In this document: in pieces, positions 27,790-36,066 of the stretch
Position numbering within the stretch: the first letter of the stretch is position 1
Layout of the letters: every line of letters begins with the position of its first letter
Source: Ponticoccus litoralis
GTDB lineage: Bacteria; Pseudomonadota; Alphaproteobacteria; Rhodobacterales; Rhodobacteraceae
NCBI RefSeq assembly: GCF_039769985.1
Contig: NZ_JBDNCH010000002.1
Location: forward strand, 1,984,001-2,048,000
Length of the DNA stretch: 64,000 bases
Direction of reading: 5' to 3'
Notes under the pieces: generated by a model
The model's input: the letters and a program-made list of their open reading frames with translations, nothing else
Database searches by the model: none
Told to the model about the DNA's origin: nothing
Program-made: the position numbers and the translations under genes

Positions 27790-28224
27790 ATGGCAGATAC
27801 GATGCAATTCGACCTCGTCTCGCCCGAGCGCAAGCTGCTCTCGGCGCAGGTCAAATCGGTGCAGATCCCCGGAGCGGCTGGCGACATGACCGCCATGCCG
27901 AACCACGCGCCGACGATCACCACGCTGCGTCCGGGCATCCTGACCGTGGAGACCGAAAACGGCACCGAAGAGTTCGTCGTGACCGGCGGTTTCGCCGAGA
28001 TCGGTGACTCGCTTTCGGTTCTCGCCGAACGCGCCCTGCCGCGTGGCGACGTGGATCAGGCCACCTACGAGTCCATGGTGGACGAGGCCCACGCCGCCTA
28101 CGAGAAGACCAAAGAGGCCTTCCCGAACGAGCCGGGCCCCGTCGACGAAGCGGTGAAGCTGCTGATGGACATGGTTGCCGTCGGCACGCACATCGGTCTG
28201 GATCCGAAACAGCCGTCGATCTGA
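27790..28224 (+). CDS. atpC: ATP synthase F1 subunit epsilon
   Basis: 144-residue subunit that links rotor and ring and can inhibit hydrolysis. Begins MADTMQFDLVSPERKLLSAQ; the beta-sandwich motif is VQIPGAAGDMTAMPNHAPTIT. Last gene of the operon, followed by a strong terminator. The 92-bp gap after atpD shows no gene. Confidence 0.96.
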   Translation: MADTMQFDLVSPERKLLSAQVKSVQIPGAAGDMTAMPNHAPTITTLRPGILTVETENGTEEFVVTGGFAEIGDSLSVLAERALPRGDVDQATYESMVDEAHAAYEKTKEAFPNEPGPVDEAVKLLMDMVAVGTHIGLDPKQPSI

Positions 28225-28251
28225 CGGCTAAGCCGGACCACAAGACTTTCT

Positions 28252-28280
28252 GAAAGCCCCGCCCCTTCGGCGGGGCTTTC
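28252..28280 (+). terminator. Rho-independent terminator of the atp operon
   Basis: Perfect 12-bp stem GAAAGCCCCGCC / GGCGGGGCTTTC with a 5-base loop, 28 bases after the atpC stop. The right arm ends in TTTC. It is among the clearest hairpins in the window. Confidence 0.85.
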
Positions 28281-28510
28281 GCGTTCCGGGCGGGCGTGTC
28301 CGGCTTGGTCCCCGCTGGCCCGCGCCGGGGAACGCCCACCGGGGCGTACCGGCAGGCGCGCCGTTTCCCTGCGGGGCAAGACGCCCCGCGCGGCAGCGGC
28401 CCTTCGCCGCTCTTGCCAACTTTGCCAGCATAACCCATTTCATCCATAGGCGTCCCGCGTTACCACGGACGCACCCCCTGAATCGGCCTTCTGACGCAAG
28501 GATTGCGCCC

Positions 28511-29155
28511 TTGGACCTCACTGCCCTTCTGCGTGAACTCGTGACGTTGTTCGTGGTCATCGACCCGATCGGCTCTTTGCCGGTGTTCTATTTCGCCACC
28601 GCCTCGGTCCCGGCGGCGCTGCACTGGAAGTTCGCCCTGCGCGCGGTGATCGTCGCGTGGATCGTGCTCATGGCCTTCCTGGTCGGGGGGCAGATCCTGC
28701 TGGAAGGGCTTGGCCTGCGCTTCGGGTCGTTCCAGATCGCGGGCGGGGTGATCCTGTTCCTCTTCGCGCTGACCATGATCTTCGGCGATAGTAAGCCCGA
28801 GCGCGAAATGGCAGAGGCGGAACGCGATCACCTCTCGGGCGCGGTCTTCCCGCTGGCGATGCCCTCGATCGCCTCGCCCGGTGCCATGCTGGCCATCGTG
28901 GTGCTGACCGACAACCACCGCCATTCCGTATCCGAGCAACTGGTCACGGCGGGCCTGCTGACGCTGGTGCTGGTCCTGACGCTGCTGCTGCTGCTGGCCG
29001 CCGCGCCGCTGAAGCGCGTGCTGGGCAATACCGGCGCGGGCGTTGTCAGCCGGGTCATGGGCATCATCCTGGCCACCGTCGCGGTCGACGCCATTCTCGG
29101 CGGCCTGAACGCGGTGGGCGTGCTGTCGGTCGACGGCAGCAGCGGGCCGCTGTAG
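28511..29155 (+). CDS. MarC-family integral membrane protein
   Basis: Protein of 214 residues with six hydrophobic segments. It begins LTALLRELVTLFVVIDPIGSLPVF, the MarC/UPF0056 signature, and has a second copy of the pattern in PLAMPSIASPGAMLAIVVL. The start is TTG at 28511 with AAGGA about 10 bases upstream; no ATG is suitably placed. Function of the family is unresolved (it was once linked to multiple antibiotic resistance, not supported). Single gene between the atp terminator and the lectin gene. Confidence 0.88.
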   Translation: MDLTALLRELVTLFVVIDPIGSLPVFYFATASVPAALHWKFALRAVIVAWIVLMAFLVGGQILLEGLGLRFGSFQIAGGVILFLFALTMIFGDSKPEREMAEAERDHLSGAVFPLAMPSIASPGAMLAIVVLTDNHRHSVSEQLVTAGLLTLVLVLTLLLLLAAAPLKRVLGNTGAGVVSRVMGIILATVAVDAILGGLNAVGVLSVDGSSGPL

Positions 29156-29276
29156 CCGCGGGGCCTGAGCCGAAGCGCGATATGGGTTCCGGATGCCATG
29201 GCCTGGGCCCGCTGCTTTAAGGGCTGCACGCCCGGGTTGCATGGGCTATAGGCAGGAAAACGGCCAAGAGGGGCAG

Positions 29277-29627
29277 ATGCGGAAATTCACGGGCGCGCTG
29301 ATCGGGGTCGCACAGGGCAACGAGGAACTGTTCTCGGATTTTGCCTCTGGCGGCGAGATGTGGACCGGCTCGGGCGCACGGGAACGGCGCAAGGCGATCC
29401 GCTTCGCCGAACCCTTCCGCACACCGCCCGCCGTGCAGGTCGCGCTGTCGCTGTGGGACATGGATCAGGGCGCCAACGTGCGCGCCGATATCGCCGCCGA
29501 GAACGTCACCACAACCGGATTCGACCTTGCCTTCCGCACCTGGTCGGACACCCGCGTCGCCCGGGTGCGCATGAACTGGCTGGCCATCGGGGAAGTCGCG
29601 TCAGAGGACGACTGGACGCTCTACTAG
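29277..29627 (+). CDS. H-type lectin domain protein
   Basis: Small protein of 116 residues that appears to consist only of an H-type lectin fold (as in discoidin- and Helix-agglutinin-type lectins): SGARERRKAIRFAEPFRTPPAVQVALSLWDMD region, then the FDLAFRTWSDTRVARVRMNWLAIG end. No signal peptide, so either cytosolic or exported by another route. ATG 29277 follows AAGAGGGG. Sugar binding (typically N-acetylgalactosamine in eukaryotic members) is inferred only. Standing alone, it gives no context clue. Confidence 0.78.
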   Translation: MRKFTGALIGVAQGNEELFSDFASGGEMWTGSGARERRKAIRFAEPFRTPPAVQVALSLWDMDQGANVRADIAAENVTTTGFDLAFRTWSDTRVARVRMNWLAIGEVASEDDWTLY

Positions 29628-29752
29628 AGCATCTCAGGTCTGGCGCGCCGTTTCTTAGACTGGAGATGCCCCGGGAATGCTCGGGGGCCGGGTCTGCGCG
29701 CCGCCCGGTGGACCCGAAGCCCCTTAAGCCGCCGCCCGCCCGCGCGTCGCGG

Positions 29753-30139
29753 TCACAGGTCCCAGCCATCGTTCTGCAAGACCACGCGCCAGCCTTCGGG
29801 GTCTTCGAAGGTCGCGCCCTGCCGATCCCAATAGGGGTTGAGCGCGGCGACCGGGGCAAAGCCCGCCGCCCGCATCCGCGCAACGGCGGCCCGCCATTCG
29901 GCCCCATCGGGCAGGTACAGCACCAGCAGGTTGTCGCGGCTTGGCACGCGTGGGGCAGGGTGCTCCGAGCGGGTGAACTCCAGGTGCCGGGGCGCCTTTG
30001 CATGCCCCAGCATCAGTCCGTCAAAGCCGTCGTGCCCTGTGAAGCGCGTCAGCACCTCCAGCCCCAGCCCTTCGACGTAGAAGGGCAGCAGCGCGTCCAG
30101 ATCCGCCGACGGGCGGGCGACGCGCAGCCCGGGTGTCAC
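29753..30139 (-). CDS. VOC/glyoxalase-fold protein
   Basis: 128 residues, GTG start at 30139 overlapping the prs stop (GTGA), so coupled to prs. Two beta-alpha-beta-beta-beta modules: LRVARPSADLDALLPFY…GLGLEVL and LLVLYLPDGAEWRAAVARM…FEDPEGWRVVLQNDGWDL. Glu and His residues in these positions are typical metal ligands of the vicinal-oxygen-chelate fold. The reaction is unknown; it is probably an antibiotic-resistance or lyase-like family member. Confidence 0.82.
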   Translation of the reverse strand: MTPGLRVARPSADLDALLPFYVEGLGLEVLTRFTGHDGFDGLMLGHAKAPRHLEFTRSEHPAPRVPSRDNLLVLYLPDGAEWRAAVARMRAAGFAPVAALNPYWDRQGATFEDPEGWRVVLQNDGWDL

Positions 30140-31143
30140 AGGATGCCTTCGTAGATCGGTCCCAGCGTTTCCGTCTCGAAGAGGGAAGACACGGAGGTGC
30201 CGTTCCAGATGTTCAGGATCGACTGCGCGAACATCGGCGCGGTCGGCAGCACGCGGATGTTCGGCGCGTCCGAGACCGGCCCGGTGGGCTGGATCGAATC
30301 GGTCAGCACCAGCGTCTTGAGCACCGATTTCGTGATCCGCTCGACCGCCGGGCCCGACATGACCCCGTGCGAGATATAGGCATGCACCTCGGTCGCGCCG
30401 TGGTCCATGATGACCTCTGCCGCCTTGCAGAGCGTGCCCGCCGTGTCGCACATGTCGTCCACGATGATGCAGCGCTTGCCGGTCACATCGCCGATCACCG
30501 TCATCTCGGCCACTTCGCCCGGCTTCTCGCGGCGCTTGTCGACGATGGCCAGCGGCGCGTTGATCCGCTTGGCCAGTTCGCGCGCGCGGGCCACGCCGCC
30601 CACGTCGGGCGAGATCACCAGCACGTCCGACAGGTCGTCGAACTGCTTCTGTACGTCCAGCGCGAAGATCGGCGAGGCGTATAGGTTGTCGACCGGGATA
30701 TCGAAGAAGCCCTGGATCTGCGCCGCGTGCAGGTCCAGCGTCAGCACCCGCTCGATCCCGGCGGTGACCATCATGTTGGCCACCAGCTTTGCGGAGATCG
30801 GCGTGCGCGCCTTGGTGCGACGGTCCTGCCGGGCATAGCCGAAGTAGGGGATTACCGCGGTGATCCGCGCCGCCGAGGACCGGCGCAGCGCGTCGGCCAT
30901 GATCAGCAGTTCCATCAGGTTGTCGTTGGCGGGGTTCGAGGTCGGCTGGATGATGAACATGTCCTCGCCGCGCACGTTCTCGTAGACCTCGACGAAGATC
31001 TCGCTGTCGTTGAACCGCTCGACCCGGGCGTCCACCAGACCCACGGACATGCCACGATACAGCGACATCCGCCGCGCGATGGCCTGGGCAAGCGGCTTGT
31101 TGGCATTGCCGGAAATCAGCTTGGGTTCGATGACGGTGGGCAT
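30136..31143 (-). CDS. prs: Ribose-phosphate pyrophosphokinase
   Basis: Makes PRPP for nucleotide, His and Trp synthesis. 335 residues. Seen: NANKPLAQAIARRM, the ATP loop RQDRRTKARTPISAK, DLHAAQIQGFFDIPVDNL, and the PRPP-binding CIIVDDMCDTAGT. AGGAGGGG-type ribosome site before the ATG is CCTATG-proximal (CCCCTCCTATG). Followed by an overlapping VOC gene. Confidence 0.97.
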   Translation of the reverse strand: MPTVIEPKLISGNANKPLAQAIARRMSLYRGMSVGLVDARVERFNDSEIFVEVYENVRGEDMFIIQPTSNPANDNLMELLIMADALRRSSAARITAVIPYFGYARQDRRTKARTPISAKLVANMMVTAGIERVLTLDLHAAQIQGFFDIPVDNLYASPIFALDVQKQFDDLSDVLVISPDVGGVARARELAKRINAPLAIVDKRREKPGEVAEMTVIGDVTGKRCIIVDDMCDTAGTLCKAAEVIMDHGATEVHAYISHGVMSGPAVERITKSVLKTLVLTDSIQPTGPVSDAPNIRVLPTAPMFAQSILNIWNGTSVSSLFETETLGPIYEGIL

Positions 31144-31238
31144 AGGAGGGGCTCCGGTGAGTGACGGATTCGTGACGTTGCAGCCCCGTTAGCATGGCCT
31201 TAACGTGCAGACCAGCAACACAGCAGGACGCGCGACAG

Positions 31239-31838
31239 ATGGCCCATATCGACTATTATTTCGCGACCCTGTCGCCGTTCACCTATTTTGCGGGCACCGG
31301 TCTGGAAGAGATCGCCGCCCGCCACGGCGCCACGGTCACCTACAAGCCGCTGGATATCCTCGCCCTCTTCGCGCGGACCGGCGGCACGCCCCCGGCGCAG
31401 CGCCACCCCTCGCGGATGGACTATCGTGCGCAGGAACTGACCCGGCTGGCGAAGAAGACTGGGATGCCGTTCAATCTGAAGCCCGCCTTCTGGCCCTTCA
31501 ACGCCGCGCCCTCGTCCTACGCGGTGATCGCGGCGCAACAGGCGGGCGGCGGCGACATGGGCGCTCTGGTGCATGGCATCCTGCGCGCCTGCTGGGCAGA
31601 GGAAAAAGACGCCGCCGACGATGCGGTGATCCGCGCCTGCCTCGCCAGTGCCGGCTTCGATCCGGCGCTGGCCGACAGCGGCCTTCTGCTGGGCGCCGAG
31701 ACCTACGCCCGCAACCTCGAAGAGGCGGTCGAGCGCGGCGTCTTCGGCGCGCCCTTCTACATCACCGACAGGGACCAGCGGTTCTGGGGGCAGGACCGGC
31801 TGGCGGATCTCGACGCGCATCTCTCCGGGGATCTCTGA
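31239..31838 (+). CDS. 2-hydroxychromene-2-carboxylate isomerase family (DsbA-like fold)
   Basis: Protein of 199 residues in the kappa-class GST/HCCA isomerase family: AHIDYYFATLSPFTYFAG start with Ser near the glutathione-activating position, KPAFWPFNAAPSS, and VFGAPFYITDRDQRFWGQDRL at the end. It uses glutathione in aromatic ring-degradation pathways or general thiol chemistry. ATG 31239 is chosen over an upstream GTG because homologues start here. It ends 1 base before the next gene, so the two form an operon. Confidence 0.85.
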   Translation: MAHIDYYFATLSPFTYFAGTGLEEIAARHGATVTYKPLDILALFARTGGTPPAQRHPSRMDYRAQELTRLAKKTGMPFNLKPAFWPFNAAPSSYAVIAAQQAGGGDMGALVHGILRACWAEEKDAADDAVIRACLASAGFDPALADSGLLLGAETYARNLEEAVERGVFGAPFYITDRDQRFWGQDRLADLDAHLSGDL

Positions 31839-32639
31839 ATGCCGCGTGACGAGGCGGCCCTGCCGCCGATCTTCCACCGCAGCTTCGACGGCGGTGCGGC
31901 GCGGGTTCTGGCCCTGCATTGCGGTCTCGGGCAGTCCGGCATGTGGAAAGCCGTGGCGGCAGAGCTAGCGTCGCTGGCGACCCTCATCGCCCCGGACCTG
32001 CCGGGCCATGGCCGCAGCGGCGCCTTCCCGGAAGGCCGCGATGTGCATGATGTCGCCACGCAGGCCCTGCGGCCCTTTCTGGCGCCGGGCATGCATCTCG
32101 TCGGGCACAGCTTCGGCGCCACCGTTGCCCTGCGCCTCGCGCTCGAGGCGCCGGAACCACCCGCCTCGCTCACCCTGATAGAGCCTGTCTTCTTCGCCGC
32201 GGCCCGGGGCCACCCGCTGCACGACAGTCACCGGGCGCAGGAACAGGCCTTCCTCGATACCTTCGCAAGCGGTGACATGATCGAAGCGGCTCGCTGCTTC
32301 AACCACCTCTGGGGCGGCGGGATGCCCCGGCACAGCTTCCCCGAGAAGGCGCGGCAGGACATGGCCGCGCGCATGCCCTTTGTCGCCGCGACAGAGCCCA
32401 GCCTCTGGCAGGACAGCCAGGCCATGCTCGCGCCCGGGCGGCTCGAAGCCCTCAACTGCCCGGTCGCCCTGATCCGCGGCGCCGGGACCGTTCCCGTCAT
32501 CGCCGCGATCCACGCGGGCCTCGCCTCCCGCCTGCCAAGGGCCCGCGATATCACGATCCCCGGCGCCGGCCACATGGTGCCCCTGACCCACCCGAAAGAC
32601 GTGGCCGCCGCGATCTCCGGCATGGCGGGGTTTTCCTGA
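31839..32639 (+). CDS. Alpha/beta hydrolase
   Basis: 266 residues. Nucleophile elbow GHSFGAT, oxyanion region LHCGLGQSGMW, acid-region GAGTVPVIAAIH, and catalytic His in GAGHMVPLTHP. Typical of esterase/haloperoxidase-like hydrolases. It begins immediately after the isomerase stop, so the two probably act in one pathway. Substrate unknown. Confidence 0.88.
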   Translation: MPRDEAALPPIFHRSFDGGAARVLALHCGLGQSGMWKAVAAELASLATLIAPDLPGHGRSGAFPEGRDVHDVATQALRPFLAPGMHLVGHSFGATVALRLALEAPEPPASLTLIEPVFFAAARGHPLHDSHRAQEQAFLDTFASGDMIEAARCFNHLWGGGMPRHSFPEKARQDMAARMPFVAATEPSLWQDSQAMLAPGRLEALNCPVALIRGAGTVPVIAAIHAGLASRLPRARDITIPGAGHMVPLTHPKDVAAAISGMAGFS

Positions 32640-33000
32640 CCGGTCCCTGACCAGCCTGCGCCGGGAACGCCGCCGAGATGAAGGCTATCCCTGCCTCTGG
32701 TCCAATCCGGAACCCCTTGGCCGGGACAGCCCTGCGCCTGAGGCCCCGGGGCGCCCGGCCCGTGCGGCAGGCCCCGTCCGCCCTTCTTCGGTCTGGCAAA
32801 TACCCTCGGGGGGTGGCCGCAGGCCGGGGGGCAGAGCCCCCCTGCGCCCGCGCCACGCAGGGCACCCGGGCGGAGAAACACCCGTCACCGCGCGCGAAGG
32901 GCGCGCCGGTCGCGCGCGTCAGCGCGCGAAACCCCGCGCCATGGCCCCGCAGGGGCCGTCACAGGGCAGGCCCATCCGGCCAGCCCCGTCAGCGAAGCCG
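32640..33000. other. Gene-free intergenic region between convergent genes
   Basis: No convincing gene in either strand. It contains one intergenic-repeat copy (32783-32810) with an adjacent GC hairpin, and a segment rich in GCGCGC runs near 32885-32935. Convergent with plsY. Confidence 0.6.
32783..32810 (-). repeat. Intergenic repeat copy 2
   Basis: Minus-strand copy reading CCGAGGGTATTTG then CCAGACCGAAGAAG. A GGGGGGCAGAGCCCCCC-type hairpin lies just to its right (about 32826-32842), the same pairing of hairpin plus GGGTATTT…GAAGAAG seen in other copies. Confidence 0.65.
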
Positions 33001-33603
33001 TTACTTCTGTCCGATCCGGGGTTCCGTCCCGGCCTTCAGCCGCTTCAGGTTCTCCCGGTGCCGCCAGAAGACCAGCACCGTCAGGAGGGTGCCGGTCAGC
33101 AGCAGGTCCCAGCGCGCGAAGGCAAACATCCAGACCGTCGAAGAGGCCGCGCCTACCAGCGCGCCCACCGAGGAAATCCGCGTCACCAGCGCCGCCAGCA
33201 GCCACATCGCGCAGCAGGCCAGTCCGACGGGCCAGCTCAGCGCCAGCACGACGCCAAGGAAGGTCGCCACGCCCTTGCCGCCCCGGAAGCGCAGCCAGAC
33301 CGGGTAGCAATGGCCGATGAAGGCCGCCAGTCCCGCGATCTGCATGGCGCCGCTGTCGCCGGTCACCCAGCCTGCCAGCAGCACCGCCAGCGCGCCCTTG
33401 ACCCCGTCCAGCAGCAGCGTCGCCGCCGCCGCCGCCTTGTTTCCGGTGCGCAGCACATTGGTTGCGCCGATATTGCCCGACCCGATGCTGCGCAGGTCGC
33501 CCAGCCCCATGGTCCGGGTGATCAGGATGCCGAAGGGCACCGACCCCATGAGGTAGCCCAGCACCACCCAGGTTCCGGCGATCAGCAGCGGAGTGTCGAA
33601 CAT
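33001..33603 (-). CDS. plsY: Glycerol-3-phosphate acyltransferase PlsY
   Basis: Integral membrane enzyme (200 residues) that acylates glycerol-3-phosphate from acyl-phosphate, the first step of phospholipid synthesis. Conserved motifs: GSVPFGIL near the first helix, SGNIGATNVLR, and RFRGGKGVAT. The last gene of the pyrB-hypothetical-pyrC-plsY run, 19 bases after pyrC. Confidence 0.96.
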   Translation of the reverse strand: MFDTPLLIAGTWVVLGYLMGSVPFGILITRTMGLGDLRSIGSGNIGATNVLRTGNKAAAAATLLLDGVKGALAVLLAGWVTGDSGAMQIAGLAAFIGHCYPVWLRFRGGKGVATFLGVVLALSWPVGLACCAMWLLAALVTRISSVGALVGAASSTVWMFAFARWDLLLTGTLLTVLVFWRHRENLKRLKAGTEPRIGQK

Positions 33604-33622
33604 CCTGCCCTCCTCAGGCTTC

Positions 33623-34942
33623 TCAGGCTTCGAAGACGCGGGTGCCGGAAACCCATGTCCCCAGCACCTTGCCCTGCAGGCGGGCATTGTCGAACGGCGT
33701 GTTCCTCGACTTCGAGCGCAGCGCGAAGCGGTCCAGCACCACCGGCTTGTCCGGGTCGAAAAGCACCAGGTCGGCGGGCGCGCCCGCGGCCATCCGCCCG
33801 GCGCCCAGCCCCAGCCGCTTCGCCGGGTTCAGCGCCAGCGCCCGGAACAGGCAGGGCAGGCTCAGCTCGTCGGCGTGATACAGGCGCAGAAGCACCGGCA
33901 GCATGGTCTCCAGCCCCACCGCGCCCGAGGCCGCCTCTTCGAAGGGCAGGCGCTTGGATTCCTCGTCCTGCGGGGTGTGAAAGCTGCCGACGATGTCGAT
34001 CAACCCGGTGCGCAGGGCCTCGACCACCGCCTTGCGGTCGTCCTCCGAGCGCAGCGGCGGCGTGACCTTGAAGAAGGTCCGGTAGTCGGCGAGATCCATC
34101 TCGTTCAGCGTCAGGTGGTGCATCGAGGTGCCCGCCGTCACGTCGAAGCCGTTGGCCTTGGCCCGCTCCAGCGCCGGAAGGGCGCGCACCGTGGTGATCT
34201 GGTCGGCGTGGTAGCGCACGCCCGTCATCTCGACCAGCGCGATATCGCGGTCCAGCCCCATGCGCTCGGCCATGGGCGAGACCGCGGGCAGCCCGCGCAG
34301 CGAGGCGAACTTGCCCGAGGTCGCCGCCGCCCCGGCAGACAGCCCCGGCTCCTGCGGGTGGCCGATCACCAGCGCGCCCAGCGAGCGCGCGTAGGTCAGG
34401 GCACGGGACAGAACCTTGGTATCGCGCACCACCCGGTCGCAATCGGTGAAGGCCACGGCGCCCGCGTCCATCAGGAAGCCCAGCTCGGTCATCTCGCGCC
34501 CGTCGCGGCCCTTGGTCAGGGCGGCCATGGGCAGCACATGCACCGGCGCCTCGTCCACCGCGCGGCGGCGGATGTAGTCCAGCGACTCGGGGGTGTCGAT
34601 GCAGGGCTGGGTGTCGGGCCGCGTCACGATGGTCGTGACCCCACCCGCCGCCGCAGCGGCCCCGGCGGTGCCATAGCTTTCCTTGTGGCGCTCGCCGGGC
34701 TCTCCGACCTTGACGCCGATATCCACGATCCCCGGGGCAAGGCACTTGCCGCCACAGTCCACGCGGATCAGCTCCGCGCGCGGTCCGCCCGCGCCCTCGG
34801 CGGCGAGCTGGCGTTCAAGCGCTGCGGCCTCTGCAAAGACCTCCCGGATCACGCCATCGGCGACAAGCACCGCCGCCCCCTCGACCACGCGATCTGCTTC
34901 GGGGTCGATCAGGCGGGCATTCAGGAAGGCTGTCTGGGTCAT
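33623..34942 (-). CDS. pyrC: Dihydroorotase
   Basis: Class I dihydroorotase-type amidohydrolase, 439 residues. N-terminal FLNARLIDPEADRVVEGAAVLV, then APGIVDIGVKVGEPG. In active class I enzymes this region reads DxHxHxRxPG; here it is DIGVKVGEPG, so the two metal-binding His are missing, as in PyrC' partner forms. GSFHTPQDEESK near the C-terminus also departs from the usual DHAPH. It lies with pyrB, consistent with a non-catalytic dihydroorotase-like subunit supporting aspartate carbamoyltransferase. Start ATG 34942. Confidence 0.88.
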   Translation of the reverse strand: MTQTAFLNARLIDPEADRVVEGAAVLVADGVIREVFAEAAALERQLAAEGAGGPRAELIRVDCGGKCLAPGIVDIGVKVGEPGERHKESYGTAGAAAAAGGVTTIVTRPDTQPCIDTPESLDYIRRRAVDEAPVHVLPMAALTKGRDGREMTELGFLMDAGAVAFTDCDRVVRDTKVLSRALTYARSLGALVIGHPQEPGLSAGAAATSGKFASLRGLPAVSPMAERMGLDRDIALVEMTGVRYHADQITTVRALPALERAKANGFDVTAGTSMHHLTLNEMDLADYRTFFKVTPPLRSEDDRKAVVEALRTGLIDIVGSFHTPQDEESKRLPFEEAASGAVGLETMLPVLLRLYHADELSLPCLFRALALNPAKRLGLGAGRMAAGAPADLVLFDPDKPVVLDRFALRSKSRNTPFDNARLQGKVLGTWVSGTRVFEA

Positions 34943-35429
34943 GTGAGGTCCGGAAATCGGCTGCGGTTCGGCGCGGTTCCCCCTTCCTCTAGGGCATAAC
35001 GGCGACCGGGAAAAGCCGCAGCGCACGACCCGCGCGGGACACCGCGCCGGAAAGGCCCCGCGGTGTGGCCCGCGCGGGCCGGGGCGGGATCCTGCGCAGG
35101 TCGCCGCCAGAGTGCCGCGAGGCCGCTTCAACGCGGACAGAGGGGGCCTGCGGTGGGCTTGCCCTGCGCCGTCCCTGTCGCCGCCCCGTTGCGGCGGCTT
35201 CGCGGGGTTTGAGCCGGGCGGCTCGCCCCTGTGCCGCCCGCGTCGTTCCGGGGGGCGGCGCCGGTGGTCCATAGGCCCGTTTCGTGCCGGAGGGTCGGGA
35301 AAACCGTCAGGATCCCCCGGATGACGCCCTGTCGCGGGCGCTATGGGCGGAAGGCGGGGGCGTGGTCCGGGCGGCGCTGCCAGACCGTCGCGCCGGGATC
35401 TAGGATGCCGCCCCTGCCGGGTCGCGGTG
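34943..35429. other. Gene-free stretch between pyrC and the small hypothetical gene
   Basis: Very GC-rich with several imperfect hairpins (for example near 35040-35085). No supported gene or repeat-family copy. Confidence 0.5.
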
Positions 35430-35972
35430 TCATCGCAGCGCCAGCAGGACGACCAGCAGGATCAGGACCCCAAGGCCCGCCAGCAGCAGTTTCAGCAGGG
35501 TCGAGCCGCCCCGGCCCGAGGCGTCGGGGGCGCCCTGCGCAAGCTGCCCCCGGGCGGCATCGCTGCGCAGAGGGGCGCCGCGCCCCGGCGCGGGATGCGC
35601 GCCATAGGCGCCGACATGGGACAGCGGTGCGGCGGGCGACAGGCGTTGCGAGGTATTGTCGAAGGCCTGCGGCGGCAGGATCACCACGTGCCCGGTCAGC
35701 GCGTCGAGCGTCGCACGATCCGCCGCCAGCGCCTCTTCGGGCAGATTGTGCGCCTCTGCCAGGTAGCGCGACAGCGGCATCGGCCCCAGATCGCCGATGC
35801 GCAGGGTCTCGACGAAGGCAGGCCGCAGCGCCGTGGCCCCCAGCGCGTATTTCAGCGGCCATTCGCCGGTGCCGGCCATGGTGGTGAACCGTTCGACCGC
35901 CTCGGGTGGCAGGTCGAGGTGAAACAGGTGCAGGGTCTCTGTGTCCGAGCCGTTGATCTCGACCTGTGTCAT
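35430..35972 (-). CDS. Hypothetical protein, predicted C-terminal tail anchor
   Basis: 180 residues, not recognised as a named family. The first 120 residues are soluble (MTQVEINGSDTETLHLFHLD…), then a low-complexity Pro/Ala/Gly linker, then a single hydrophobic helix at the very end (LLKLLLAGLGVLILLVVLLA). That layout suggests a tail-anchored protein facing the cytosol. It sits between pyrB and pyrC on the same strand, so is likely co-expressed with pyrimidine synthesis. ATG 35972 was used; longer readings lack homology support. Confidence 0.72.
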   Translation of the reverse strand: MTQVEINGSDTETLHLFHLDLPPEAVERFTTMAGTGEWPLKYALGATALRPAFVETLRIGDLGPMPLSRYLAEAHNLPEEALAADRATLDALTGHVVILPPQAFDNTSQRLSPAAPLSHVGAYGAHPAPGRGAPLRSDAARGQLAQGAPDASGRGGSTLLKLLLAGLGVLILLVVLLALR

Positions 35973-36066
35973 GCGGTCCCTCAGGGCATTGGAAAGGGGT
36001 CTTGGTAGACTATCGTGGCAGAACCGGGAAAGGTTCCCGCGCATGTCTTGACGCGCGGAAACGTCC

